Shown here: one piece after another, positions 56,590 through 64,000 of the stretch
Position numbering within the stretch: position 1 is the stretch's first letter
How the letters are laid out: every line of letters begins with the position of its first letter
Source of the DNA: Gottfriedia acidiceleris
GTDB lineage: Bacteria; Bacillota; Bacilli; Bacillales; Bacillaceae_G
Length of the DNA: 64,000 nucleotides
NCBI RefSeq assembly: GCF_004138285.1
Contig: NZ_SCFN01000001.1
Span: forward strand, 124,001 to 188,000
Direction: 5' to 3'
Translations under genes and position numbers: made by a program
The notes under the pieces: generated by a model
The model's database searches: none
What the model was told of the DNA's origin: nothing
Seen by the model: the letters and a program-made list of their open reading frames with translations, nothing else

Positions 56590-57357
56590 ATGTTACACCA
56601 ATTTTCTCGTAATGAGCTTGCTTTTGGTAAGGCAGGTTTAGAGCGATTACAAAACAGTACGGTAGCTATTTTAGGTATTGGAGGCGTTGGCTCATTTTCT
56701 GCAGAGGCTTTAGCGCGTTCTGGAGTCGGGCGTTTAATACTAGTGGATAAAGATGTTATTGATATAACAAACGTGAATAGACAAATTCATGCTTTATTAT
56801 CAACAGTTGGTGAGCCTAAAGTAGAGATGATGAAACAACGTATTCTTGAGATTAATCCTGAATGCGAAGTAATTACACATAGAATGTTTTATACAGAAGA
56901 AACATTTGAAAAGTTTTTCGAAATTCCATTAGATTATGTAATTGATGCCTCTGATACAATTACATATAAAATTCACTTAATTAAAGAGTGTCGTCGTCGA
57001 GGAATTCCAATTATTTCAAGTATGGGTGCCGCTAATAAGATGGATCCAACTCGATTTAAAATAGCTGATATATCAAAAACAACTCACGATCCTATTGCAA
57101 AGGTTATTCGAACTAAACTTCGCAAAGAAGGTATTCAAAAAGGTGTTACAGTTGTTTATTCAGACGAAAGTCCTATTGTTATACGTGAAGATGTACGTAA
57201 AGAAATCGTACCAGATGAAAATACAAAAATTCGTAAAGCGAAAATGCCACCATCTTCAAACGCCTTTGTACCATCAGTTGCTGGCTTAATCGCAGCTAGT
57301 CATGCAGTACGTGAATTAATAAAGGATATTGAAATTAAGCGTGTAGGTAAAGAATAA
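56590..57357 (+). CDS. tcdA: tRNA threonylcarbamoyladenosine dehydratase
   Basis: A 255-residue E1/ThiF-like enzyme (YrvM in B. subtilis). The nucleotide loop is VAILGIGGVGSFSAEALARSG (about 29-49), followed by LVDKDVIDITNVNRQI. It cyclises t6A37 in tRNAs to ct6A using ATP. The start MLHQFSRNELAFGKAGLERL is typical. The gene order aspS-tcdA-rarA follows B. subtilis, though here four small genes separate tcdA from rarA and beyond. Confidence 0.94.
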   Translation: MLHQFSRNELAFGKAGLERLQNSTVAILGIGGVGSFSAEALARSGVGRLILVDKDVIDITNVNRQIHALLSTVGEPKVEMMKQRILEINPECEVITHRMFYTEETFEKFFEIPLDYVIDASDTITYKIHLIKECRRRGIPIISSMGAANKMDPTRFKIADISKTTHDPIAKVIRTKLRKEGIQKGVTVVYSDESPIVIREDVRKEIVPDENTKIRKAKMPPSSNAFVPSVAGLIAASHAVRELIKDIEIKRVGKE

Positions 57358-57377
57358 CTAATGCTCTTAACAAGCTG

Positions 57378-57410
57378 ACTGTAGGAATTAATTTCCTACA
57401 GTTTTTTTAT
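57378..57410 (+). terminator. Terminator after tcdA
   Basis: ACTGTAGGAA (57378-57387) and TTCCTACAGT (57393-57402), five-base loop, followed by seven T. Confidence 0.92.
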
Positions 57411-57448
57411 TTATTAATGTAAAAACTACCTTCAATAGGAGGTGTTTG

Positions 57449-57697
57449 ATGTTGAATAGAGCCTTGAAAGTATTTTGTACTTTCGGATTATCTTTAACAA
57501 TATTAACTGCTTGTAGTAGTACTAGTGACATGGAAAAAGATCCAAAACAGCATAGTGTAGATAATTTATCCAATCGGATTAATGTTAAGTATAAAAAGAA
57601 AAATAATGTAGTCGAGAAAAATGGTAAGGTTGGCAAAGATGGCGTTGTTAACGATATGGAATCGATTGAAATGAATAAACGTAAGCCTAGTAAATAA
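57449..57697 (+). CDS. Small lipoprotein
   Basis: About 82 residues with a lipoprotein signal peptide (LNRALKVFCTFGLSLTILTAC) and lipobox LTAC; the acylated Cys is near residue 21. The rest is a charged, Lys/Asn-rich hydrophilic tail with no domain I recognise. AGGAGGTG (57437-57444) suits ATG 57449 or TTG 57452; a TTG at 57446 is less likely. A terminator follows. Its strand and position suggest a separate small unit; a sporulation lipoprotein is possible but unsupported. Confidence 0.65.
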   Translation: MLNRALKVFCTFGLSLTILTACSSTSDMEKDPKQHSVDNLSNRINVKYKKKNNVVEKNGKVGKDGVVNDMESIEMNKRKPSK

Positions 57698-57702
57698 AAC
57701 AG

Positions 57703-57724
57703 ACCCCCAATTAATTGGGGGTTT
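57703..57724. terminator. Terminator after the small lipoprotein gene
   Basis: ACCCCCAATT and AATTGGGGGT are perfectly complementary and adjacent (57703-57722). The following T tract is short, so strength is uncertain. Confidence 0.7.
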
Positions 57725-57762
57725 CAGTCTGCTCGGACACATTACTGTATAGTAAGAGGGGA

Positions 57763-57981
57763 TTACATATTTAAATCCTTCGCATTTTTAGCTCTATTTT
57801 TACGTCTTCTCACAAATTGACGTCCAATGATAGAAATAACTAATAGTCCAACAACAAGAAGTAGAATTTGAATATATGATAAGTTAAAGTATTTAGCACC
57901 AGTAACAATTAAAAGTGTAGATAACGTACCTTTAATAATAAAAAATATAATAATCCATAAACCGCCTTTTTTCCAATTCAT
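57763..57981 (-). CDS. Small two-helix membrane protein
   Basis: 72 residues. Two hydrophobic segments (WIIIFFIIKGTLSTLLIVTG and IQILLLVVGLLVISIIGRQF) are followed by a strongly basic tail (VRRRKNRAKNAKDLNM), which by the positive-inside rule should be cytosolic. A ribosome site AAGGAG lies before the ATG on the minus strand. I recognise no family. It is oriented against the lipoprotein gene and with the regulator gene behind it. Confidence 0.6.
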   Translation of the reverse strand: MNWKKGGLWIIIFFIIKGTLSTLLIVTGAKYFNLSYIQILLLVVGLLVISIIGRQFVRRRKNRAKNAKDLNM

Positions 57982-58080
57982 TTCATTATACTCCTTACTA
58001 TTGCATGCATTTTGTTACTTCATTATACAATAGTACGAGTGATAATATACTGTGAATGTTTTACATTATTTTGTCCAAAT

Positions 58081-58512
58081 TTACTCTGTTAGATTGATTA
58101 ATACATTTTGTTTCTTCTGAATTAATGTTTTTAGATTAACGATTTTTTTGTTTAAATTTTCATTGTCAATTTTTAATTTATCTACTATTTCTTTTAACCG
58201 TATATTTTCCTCCGAAGCTTGATGCTGTTTTTCAAAATTCATTAAAAATTGGATGATCATTTCTATATTCAGTGAAGGTTGAATTAAAGATGTATTTAAT
58301 TCTGTAACTAAATTAGACTGTTTTATTTCTTTAAATTGATCTTTTGATAATTTTCGGTATCTAGAAGCACATGCTGTCTTTGTCCGATTAATAATATTTG
58401 CTACCATTTCAAATGCTTCTTGCTTCGATTTACCTTTACTTTCATATTTTTCAACTAGTTCGATTAATGTGTTTTCATCTTCAAATGACCATTTTGTTTT
58501 CGGGGCATTCAT
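58081..58512 (-). CDS. Myb-like (RsfA-family) DNA-binding protein
   Basis: 143 residues. The N-terminal ~50 residues, KWSFEDENTLIELVEKYESK and FEMVANIINRTKTACASRYR, form a Myb/SANT-like helix-turn-helix of the type in RsfA, a forespore-specific regulator in B. subtilis. The C-terminal half (about 95-140) is a heptad-rich coiled coil (ENIRLKEIVDKLKIDNENLNKK), probably for dimerisation. The B. subtilis rarA region carries no such gene, so this is a lineage-specific addition. A role in spore gene control is inferred from the family only. Confidence 0.72.
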   Translation of the reverse strand: MNAPKTKWSFEDENTLIELVEKYESKGKSKQEAFEMVANIINRTKTACASRYRKLSKDQFKEIKQSNLVTELNTSLIQPSLNIEMIIQFLMNFEKQHQASEENIRLKEIVDKLKIDNENLNKKIVNLKTLIQKKQNVLINLTE

Positions 58513-58649
58513 TTTTTCACCTTCTTTATTTCATCTATTATTATCTTCACCAAATAAACTGTTAGTAAAAAGAAATATTTTCGAGTGCAGATGAAAAATG
58601 TTTCCAATTCAATTACAATAGTAAAAAGAGTTATAAAGGAGGGAGAAAA

Positions 58650-59939
58650 ATGAGTCATGAACCTCTAGCATACCGTATGAGACCAAGAACGATTGATGAA
58701 TTAGTTGGTCAAGAAAAAATTATCGGAAAAGAATCAGCGTTATATCGATTAATACATAACGGACGAGTTCCTTCAATGTTAATACACGGGGAACCTGGAA
58801 TAGGTAAGACATCGTTTGCCCATGCAATTGCTGGTACTGTAGATAAACGTTTTGTAACTGTAAATGCGACTACTTCTGGTAAAAAAGAACTTGAGGATAT
58901 CGTTCATGAGGCGAAAATGTTCGGTGAGATCATTCTTTTTGCAGATGAAATTCATCGTTGGTCAAAGCTGCAACAGGATTATTTATTATCATATGTAGAA
59001 AGCGGGTTTATCACGTTAATTGGGGCAACAACTGAGAATCCATACCACGATGTTAACAGTGCAATACGATCTCGCTGTAACCACATTTTAAAATTAGAAC
59101 CGCTTTTACCAAAACATATTTATAAATTATTAGATAAAGCCTTAAGAGATGAGGATAGAGGATTAGGAAATTTGCAAATCCAAATTTCAGAGGAACAAAT
59201 TTTAAAAATTGCTAATGGAGTGAATGGTGATGCAAGATCATCATTAAATATTTTGGAATCAATTGTATACGGTTCAACAAAAGAGTCAGACGGAACGATT
59301 GTAGTACAAGATGAAATTATTGATGAATTTCTTCGTTCAAAAGGTTTTAATCATGATAAAAATGGAGACTTTCATTATGACACATTGTCTGGTTTCCAAA
59401 AGAGTATTCGTGGAAGTGATGTAAATGCAGCACTTTATTATTTGGCGAGGCTCATTGAAGCTGGTGATTTAACTAGCATAATTCGAAGATTATTAGTTAT
59501 TGCTTACGAGGATATCGGATTAGCTGGCGATCCATGGAAGGTTGTTCTTGCTTGTGAAGCCGCAAAGCAAGTTGGATTTCCTGAAGCAAGAATTATTCTT
59601 TCAAATGCGGTAATTGAACTTTGTTTGTCATCCAAATCTAATTCTAGTGTTACATCAATTGATCGAGCATTGAATGATGTGAGAAGTGGGCTACATGATG
59701 ATATCCCAGCACATTTAAAAGATAGTCATTATGCTGGAGCCAAGGATATGGGGCATGGGATTGGTTATATTTATCCGCATGATCATCCTTTAGGTAATTT
59801 TGGCGGTTGGGTTTATCAACAATATCTTCCAGATCGACTTGTAAATCAAGTTTACTATAAACCAAAAGAAGCAGGTAACGAAAAACGTTACGGGGCTATT
59901 TTTGATAAACTACAGCAGTTTAAGAAAAATCGTAATTAG
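58650..59939 (+). CDS. rarA: Replication-associated recombination protein A
   Basis: A 429-residue AAA+ ATPase (MgsA/WRNIP1 family, YrvN). It begins PLAYRMRPRTIDELVGQEKI. Walker A is HGEPGIGKTSFA, Walker B ILFADEIHRWS, and sensor 1 TLIGATTENP. The C-terminal tetramerisation domain includes FQKSIRGSDVNAALYYLARLI and the conserved DIGLAGDP. It acts at stalled replication forks with SSB. The ATG follows AAAGGAGGG. It is the expected neighbour of tcdA and cymR. Confidence 0.96.
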   Translation: MSHEPLAYRMRPRTIDELVGQEKIIGKESALYRLIHNGRVPSMLIHGEPGIGKTSFAHAIAGTVDKRFVTVNATTSGKKELEDIVHEAKMFGEIILFADEIHRWSKLQQDYLLSYVESGFITLIGATTENPYHDVNSAIRSRCNHILKLEPLLPKHIYKLLDKALRDEDRGLGNLQIQISEEQILKIANGVNGDARSSLNILESIVYGSTKESDGTIVVQDEIIDEFLRSKGFNHDKNGDFHYDTLSGFQKSIRGSDVNAALYYLARLIEAGDLTSIIRRLLVIAYEDIGLAGDPWKVVLACEAAKQVGFPEARIILSNAVIELCLSSKSNSSVTSIDRALNDVRSGLHDDIPAHLKDSHYAGAKDMGHGIGYIYPHDHPLGNFGGWVYQQYLPDRLVNQVYYKPKEAGNEKRYGAIFDKLQQFKKNRN

Positions 59940-59954
59940 GTCAATAATTAACGA

Positions 59955-60002
59955 GAAGGTAGATATAAAGCGAAATTGGTCGCTTAATCTACCTTCCTTT
60001 TT
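59955..60002 (+). terminator. Terminator after rarA
   Basis: GAAGGTAGAT (59955-59964) and ATCTACCTTC (59987-59996) plus an inner AAGCGA/TCGCTT stem, followed by CTTTTT. The right arm encodes the end of the gene on the opposite strand. Confidence 0.8.
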
Positions 60003-60616
60003 AATATGATCCATTCAATTATGATAAAATTTATTAATATACCTACCCATATATTAACGTTTAGGGCTTCCTCAACCATTCGTTCTCTCCCACCAGGTAT
60101 ATGTAATCCATTTAGCAAAAAGTAGGCTAATAATATAAATGGAACTAAAACTCTACCACTAACTGCTACTAATGTGATTCCAAAACTTCGAGTCATCCAG
60201 ATTTGGTGAGCTATGTAATTTTTCTTCTTAGCGCTATGCATACCTTTAAATGTAGTGAAAATCCAAAGTATAGCTAAAACAAGAAAAGACATTACCTTTG
60301 AAAAATTTTCGATATAAAAAATTACAATTAATGACAAAATTGCACTTATAAAAACGCTAGTACAGTAAATCTTTCCGATCATTCGATGGATTCTTGGATT
60401 ACGAGATCTAATCCTTTTTACAAACTGTAAGAACCCAGTAATTAAAGCAATAAATGCAAAAAAGATATGTGTAATTAAAGCAGGATATTGAATTGAAGTT
60501 GAACTAATTTGAATACGACTTTTCTCAGGATCTATTAGGAAATAAGGTGCCATAAATGGAACAATGACACAAAGTGAAATAATAAATAAAATCCACCAAC
60601 TTTTTTTAGAATTCAT
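59984..60616 (-). CDS. DUF2306-type integral membrane protein
   Basis: A 210-residue protein with about six hydrophobic helices. Family landmarks are ALITHIFFAFIALITGFLQF, SRNPRIHRMIGKIY (conserved H.R..G..Y pattern) and HQIWMTRSFGITLVAVSGR, as in DUF2306 proteins. The histidines within or near helices could bind heme or metal, but this is not established. Its stop codon lies within the rarA terminator. The start ATG has only a weak ribosome site (GGGGGTCAAG). Confidence 0.78.
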   Translation of the reverse strand: MNSKKSWWILFIISLCVIVPFMAPYFLIDPEKSRIQISSTSIQYPALITHIFFAFIALITGFLQFVKRIRSRNPRIHRMIGKIYCTSVFISAILSLIVIFYIENFSKVMSFLVLAILWIFTTFKGMHSAKKKNYIAHQIWMTRSFGITLVAVSGRVLVPFILLAYFLLNGLHIPGGRERMVEEALNVNIWVGILINFIIIEWIILKRKVD

Positions 60617-60720
60617 AAATTAACTTGACCCCCGTTATTTAGTTTGATATTTAATATGTAATTTAGTATAAAATCTATAAGTAATATCATAACAACCTAA
60701 TATGAACGGAACATGAATAA

Positions 60721-60750
60721 AAAAAGTCGAGACTTGAGTCTCGACTTTTA
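60721..60750. terminator. Bidirectional terminator at the 3' end of the 586-residue protein gene
   Basis: AAAAGTCGAGACT and AGTCTCGACTTTT (60722-60748) form a 13-bp stem with loop TG. The stop codon of the minus-strand gene is in the right-hand flank. Confidence 0.9.
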
Positions 60751-62508
60751 AGCACTAACATCATTTTCAAAAACTTCAATAGTTGGTGAATCAACTAAAT
60801 GACTAGTTAATATTTTGATCTCGAGGAAAAGTAGATCGGGTTTAATAAAAGTAGAAGGGATTGATAAAATCTCTTCGTCGTCTTTATCATAGAAAACAAT
60901 ATAATTTACTTTTCGTTGATATGCTGCCATTTTACCTTCGTTTTTACCCCATTTTCTGAGTTCGATCGTCATCCGGTTTATCTTATGAAGCTCAATTGAC
61001 TTCAATTCATTACCTTTTTTTAAGGTTAACTGTCTACTTGTTAAAATTAATTTAGATTCTTTTCGAAGTTGAATTGTTGCATACACTTTATATAAGAAAA
61101 TTATCCATAGTAAAGCTAGTAATAAAAAATAAATAGGATCGTGATTTCCAAAAGCAGTACCTGTTCTAACAGCTGTTAGAAACCCAAGGAAATAAGTACC
61201 AAAATGCCAGCTTGGTTTTGATTCCAAAATGACTTCTTGACCTAGTTTATCGTTTTCTACCTTATTCAATAATTCAAGTTGAGTTTTATGTTCATCCTCA
61301 GCGTATTTGTCCCATTTTGTAAATGCGGAAATTGTTTCATCATAAAATCGTGGACTAGGAATTTGTTCAGTGATATAAGCCCCTACATATGCAGCCATCC
61401 AATCTTTTTCTTCCCAATTTTCTTGCTGACTGCGAAATTTAGTTAAATAATAAGTTACTTCTTGTTCATAATAGTTCGAAGTATCATATCGCTTTATAAT
61501 TTCTATCTCGTCGGGGATCACACCAAAATCCTCATGAGCAATTAAATAAAGAAACAGTCTGTTTTTCACAAAACTATGTTGATGTTCTTCCGTAAATGAG
61601 TAAATATCTTTCTTTGAAAATTCATTTAATTTTGTATAAAACCATACAGCAGATTCAATATTATGAGCACAATAATCAAGGATTTCTTTTTCAATTTGTA
61701 CGCCATGTTCCATCAGTGATATAACAGCATCCACTTTTAAGTAAGGATCTTTATACTCAAGTGCTTCTTTTAAATATTCATGAATGCTATCGTCAAAATA
61801 ATATTGCATTAATTGAAGGCAAATACCCATCTCTGTTCGAACGATGAGGTAAGATTCCTTCCAAGCCTGGTACACATATTTTAAGTTGTAATCTTGATCA
61901 TAATTTAAATATGAATCTCGTTTAAGCTTATATAAAACTTTAATTTGTTCGATTATATAATCGTTCTCAGCAGATGAAAAAGGTAGAGAAATTGAATTCC
62001 TTTTACATAATAGAATCAGATGGAAAATTGAAACGGCAGTTTCTTCATTTTCGATTAAACGTAATAGTTTTTTTACAAGTTCTGGAGCCCAATTTGTCTC
62101 TTCGAAAATGAATTGAACATCGATATCAAGTGAGTATCGATTACTATTTTTTTCAATGATTCGTATATAAGCATCTCTAGCTAACTCTGATTTAAGACTT
62201 ATTAATAAATAGAGGGCTTGAAGTTTTGCGCGTTCACTATATGCTTCAAAATTCTTTTCGATTGGAGTTATTAATTCTTGGAGCTCGAACTCTGAACAAA
62301 ATCCAACTAAGTGATAGCTTCCATCATCCCAATCTTCTATTGATTTCGGGAAATTGGTTCCCGCTTCTTCTAATAAATAAATTAATGATTCAATAGAAGC
62401 ACCTGATCGAAGAGACTTTCTAAGTTGGTCTATGCCTTTTGCGCGCTGATATAGATCTTGGTGGCGTAATTGATTTACTATTTTCTTGAATTTTCTTTGT
62501 ACAGCCAA
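60748..62508 (-). CDS. Uncharacterised membrane protein with helical N-terminus and PH-like C-terminus
   Basis: A 586-residue protein I cannot name. Residues ~1-420 are almost all helical, with many leucine and aromatic repeats of HEAT/ARM-like character (YLLEEAGTNFPKSIEDW..., LKALYLLISLKSELARDAY-type segments). Two hydrophobic helices follow (about 435-480, FGTYFLGFLTAVRTG and IYFLLLALLWIIFLYKVYA). The C-terminal ~100 residues (KLILTSRQLTLKKGNELKS, MTIELRKWG, VNYIVFYDKDDEEILSIPS) resemble a bacterial PH domain. No signal peptide is seen, so the N-terminal bulk should be cytosolic. The start ATG has a good AGGAGG. It stands alone on the minus strand. Confidence 0.75.
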   Translation of the reverse strand: MAVQRKFKKIVNQLRHQDLYQRAKGIDQLRKSLRSGASIESLIYLLEEAGTNFPKSIEDWDDGSYHLVGFCSEFELQELITPIEKNFEAYSERAKLQALYLLISLKSELARDAYIRIIEKNSNRYSLDIDVQFIFEETNWAPELVKKLLRLIENEETAVSIFHLILLCKRNSISLPFSSAENDYIIEQIKVLYKLKRDSYLNYDQDYNLKYVYQAWKESYLIVRTEMGICLQLMQYYFDDSIHEYLKEALEYKDPYLKVDAVISLMEHGVQIEKEILDYCAHNIESAVWFYTKLNEFSKKDIYSFTEEHQHSFVKNRLFLYLIAHEDFGVIPDEIEIIKRYDTSNYYEQEVTYYLTKFRSQQENWEEKDWMAAYVGAYITEQIPSPRFYDETISAFTKWDKYAEDEHKTQLELLNKVENDKLGQEVILESKPSWHFGTYFLGFLTAVRTGTAFGNHDPIYFLLLALLWIIFLYKVYATIQLRKESKLILTSRQLTLKKGNELKSIELHKINRMTIELRKWGKNEGKMAAYQRKVNYIVFYDKDDEEILSIPSTFIKPDLLFLEIKILTSHLVDSPTIEVFENDVSA

Positions 62509-62659
62509 CTTAAAACCTCCTCTAGCTTCTTTTTAATTCCAATATATCATAATAAGGGTAATGGGAAATAGTTAAATAGTCTTGTAGTATGCTTGTTTAA
62601 ATAAAAATTCAGGACTTTTAACTTGTTTTTTGTCACAATTGGATAAATTTTACAAATTG

Positions 62660-62780
62660 TTTTGAAAATTTATTATAATAATAAGAACAAGCAGTTCATA
62701 TTTTAATAAGGAACTTGTCCAATCCTAGCGATCATTTCGATTAACTTATTCTCGAAACGAAAGTAGGAATTTTTTTTGTA
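62660..62780 (+). promoter_or_regulatory. Structured leader with terminator-like element before the 62.8 kb gene
   Basis: A TATAAT lies near 62671 with a possible TTTACA about 19 bp upstream. Downstream, AATCC(T)A (62721-62727) pairs with TAGGAATT, and TTTCGA pairs with TCGAAA, forming a hairpin that ends in eight T (62770-62777), well before the start codon. The arrangement resembles an attenuator or riboswitch expression platform. No known class was recognised. Confidence 0.45.
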
Positions 62781-62806
62781 CCTAAAATTAAGAATGGAGG
62801 ATGAAC

Positions 62807-63139
62807 ATGGTTAAGCTCTATGTCCTGGCGGTTGTCATTGGTGGAGTGACCGGATTTATTTTTCACATCCTGTTTAACAAAGGTACGATTATGCTCCCGG
62901 TGAGACGAAAGAAAGGCTTTTATTTAGGTTTTCTTGCAGATATTTTATTTGGAGCAACAGCCGCGACATTATTTGTTTCATTATTTATACCAGAAAACAT
63001 GTTAAAAGATATGCGTATGGTAATCGGATACTGTATATTAGCTGGTCTCTCATCTCAAAGCTTTCTTTTAAGTAGGGCACTTAACACTGAACGGGAAAGG
63101 GTAAGTTCACTGCATAATATTTCTAAGCAAATTGTGTAG
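62807..63139 (+). CDS. Small membrane protein, possibly DUF4257
   Basis: About 110 residues with three hydrophobic helices (LYVLAVVIGGVTGFIFHILF, LGFLADILFGATAATLFVSL, MVIGYCILAGLSSQSFLLS) and a basic loop between the first two (PVRRKKGFYLG). The pattern recalls DUF4257 proteins of Bacillus, but the identity is from memory and tentative. ATG 62801 abuts the TGGAGG site; ATG 62807 has six-base spacing and is chosen. Its long leader has a terminator-like hairpin. The next small gene follows after 43 bp and is probably cotranscribed. Confidence 0.68.
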   Translation: MVKLYVLAVVIGGVTGFIFHILFNKGTIMLPVRRKKGFYLGFLADILFGATAATLFVSLFIPENMLKDMRMVIGYCILAGLSSQSFLLSRALNTERERVSSLHNISKQIV

Positions 63140-63182
63140 TATTTTCAATAATTTACTTAGCAAAAGATGAAGGAGGCATGTA

Positions 63183-63395
63183 ATGAGGCTAGTGCTAACA
63201 CCTGAAGAGAAAGCCATTTATTTAGATTTATTAGAGGATTTATTAAATGCTGATACCGAATACGAAATAAAAAGTATCGAATTTCAAGTCATAAGCTTTT
63301 TGAATAACATAAAAGAATCTAGAAAAAATGTTGAAGATTTCGATGAAAAAGCGGCAGCCGCTCAATTCGTACGAGCTGGTAAATTGAAAAGTTAA
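63183..63395 (+). CDS. Small acidic helical protein of unknown function
   Basis: 70 residues, starting MRLVLTPEEKAIYLDLLEDL, mostly helix-forming and without membrane segments or cysteines. AGGAGG lies six bases before the ATG. No family is recognised. It is placed between the small membrane gene and a strong terminator, so the two likely form an operon. Confidence 0.68.
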   Translation: MRLVLTPEEKAIYLDLLEDLLNADTEYEIKSIEFQVISFLNNIKESRKNVEDFDEKAAAAQFVRAGKLKS

Positions 63396-63430
63396 GCAAT
63401 CAAAATAATGAAAGCAATCAGACTAAAATA

Positions 63431-63486
63431 GAAAACACCTATAATGTCGTATAGTTAAACTATATAACATTAGGGGTGTTTTTTTT
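63431..63486 (+). terminator. Terminator before the cymR region
   Basis: GAAAACACCTATAATGT and ACATTAGGGGTGTTTT (to 63482) form a long stem with an inner ATAGT/ACTAT hairpin, followed by T. It ends the two-gene unit at 62.8-63.4 kb. Confidence 0.82.
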
Positions 63487-63631
63487 GTAGATTAGAGAAA
63501 TCTTTGTCCTATGTTTTTTTTAGATTACTAGTTAATTAGCGAGAATGATGGAGAAATAATTTTAGAATTTATAAAGCGTTGAAGTTCAAGTTAGTATACT
63601 GACCTGACTAGTTGATTACATAGATAGATAT

Positions 63632-63664
63632 TGCACTTTTCCAATTGGTTTAGTGCATTTTTTT
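63632..63664 (+). terminator. Orphan terminator upstream of cymR
   Basis: TGCACT (63632-63637) and AGTGCA (63652-63657) enclose a CCAATTGG palindrome, followed by seven T. No gene lies between the preceding terminator and this one (63487-63631), so it may end a small RNA or act in the cymR leader. Confidence 0.6.
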
Positions 63665-63680
63665 CCTGGCATGTGAATTT

Positions 63681-63735
63681 ATAGGATAAATAGTGTACAA
63701 TAATTGTATTACTACAGTTTAAAAATAGGATAAAT
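63681..63735 (+). promoter_or_regulatory. cymR promoter region with palindrome and direct repeats
   Basis: An extended -10, TGTACAAT, lies within the palindrome TACAATAATTGTA (63696-63708). It is flanked by two copies of ATAGGATAAAT (63681-63691 and 63725-63735). No clear -35 is seen. These could be operator elements for autoregulation; that is inference. Confidence 0.45.
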
Positions 63736-63778
63736 CTGATAAAAATAAGAGATACAGTTTATTGAACGGAGTGAATTA

Positions 63779-64000
63779 ATGAAGATTTCAACTAAGGGAA
63801 GATACGGACTGACAGTTATGATTGAATTAGCTAAAAGATATTGTGATAAACCAATTTCACTCAAGAGTATTGCGAAAGCACAAAATCTTTCTGAGCATTA
63901 TTTAGAACAAATTATTTCATTATTACGTAATGCAGGATTAGTTAAGAGTATTCGTGGAGCATATGGTGGGTATATTTTAACAAAGGAACCAAATGAAATT
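63779..64000 (+). CDS. cymR: Rrf2-family regulator CymR, 5' part
   Basis: The first 74 residues of an Rrf2 winged-helix regulator, cut by the right edge. MKISTKGRYGLTVMIELAKR, then ISLKSIAKAQNLSEHYLEQI, LLRNAGLVKSIRGAYGGYIL, is the standard Rrf2 DNA-binding domain. Its location after rarA matches cymR, the repressor of cysteine metabolism that works with CysK. No cluster-binding cysteines would be expected in CymR, and none is seen so far. IscR-like identity cannot be fully excluded until the C-terminal part is read. The ATG follows GGAGTG. Confidence 0.88.
   Translation, partial: MKISTKGRYGLTVMIELAKRYCDKPISLKSIAKAQNLSEHYLEQIISLLRNAGLVKSIRGAYGGYILTKEPNEI

Overview
This window is AT-rich chromosomal DNA from an endospore-forming member of the Bacillaceae. 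The evidence is a set of sporulation genes (spo0M, spoIIB, spoIVFA/FB, spo0B, safA, a coxA-like gene, bofC, spoVB), Shine-Dalgarno-led genes that often start with TTG or GTG, and a gene order matching the Bacillus subtilis valS-to-cymR region almost block for block. The species cannot be fixed from the sequence alone.

Layout. (1) 1-7.4 kb: the tail of an unidentified gene, spo0M (minus strand), a T-box-controlled valS, folC, and a membrane diguanylate cyclase in the place where B. subtilis has comC. (2) 7.5-16.2 kb: spoIIB, maf, radC, mreBCD, minCD and spoIVFA-spoIVFB, covering cell shape, division-site selection and the sigma-K checkpoint. (3) 16.4-21.8 kb: a short glycosyltransferase gene, an RNase E/G gene, the L21-leader rplU-prp-rpmA operon, then spo0B-obg. 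(4) 22.2-27.6 kb: the NAD block, nifS-nadR divergent from nadBCA across a shared operator. (5) 27.7-34.5 kb: a spore coat/cortex block with a greatly repeat-expanded safA, a coxA-like lipoprotein and bofC, interrupted by a tetR-acetyltransferase pair. (6) 34.6-45.4 kb: ruvAB, queA-tgt-yajC, yrzE, yrbG, spoVB, comN and secDF. (7) 45.5-56.4 kb: a CDF metal transporter, recJ-apt, relA-dtd, small ORFs, and T-box-controlled hisS-aspS. (8) 56.6-64 kb: tcdA, rarA, several small or uncharacterised membrane and regulatory genes, and the start of cymR.

How the genes fit together. Prp (19.1 kb) lies between the two ribosomal protein genes and should trim the N-terminal extension visible on L27. NifS probably supplies sulfur for the NadA iron-sulfur cluster, and NadR probably represses both arms of the NAD locus. 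SpoIVFA, SpoIVFB and BofC belong to one sigma-K-activating pathway. The two tRNA synthetase operons are read out by T-boxes with Val (GTC) and probable His (CAC) specifiers.

The most unusual features are: the 969-codon safA with twenty tandem, almost perfectly identical 36-bp units and an internal ribosome binding site; two intergenic clusters of an 11-bp CTGCAAATAAA-like motif spaced about 20 bp apart; a GC-rich palindromic element bracketed by two near-identical hairpins (40.5-41.0 kb); structured leaders before spo0B and the 62.8 kb membrane gene; and a 586-residue protein of unknown function. No rRNA, tRNA, CRISPR array, transposase or prophage was recognised.
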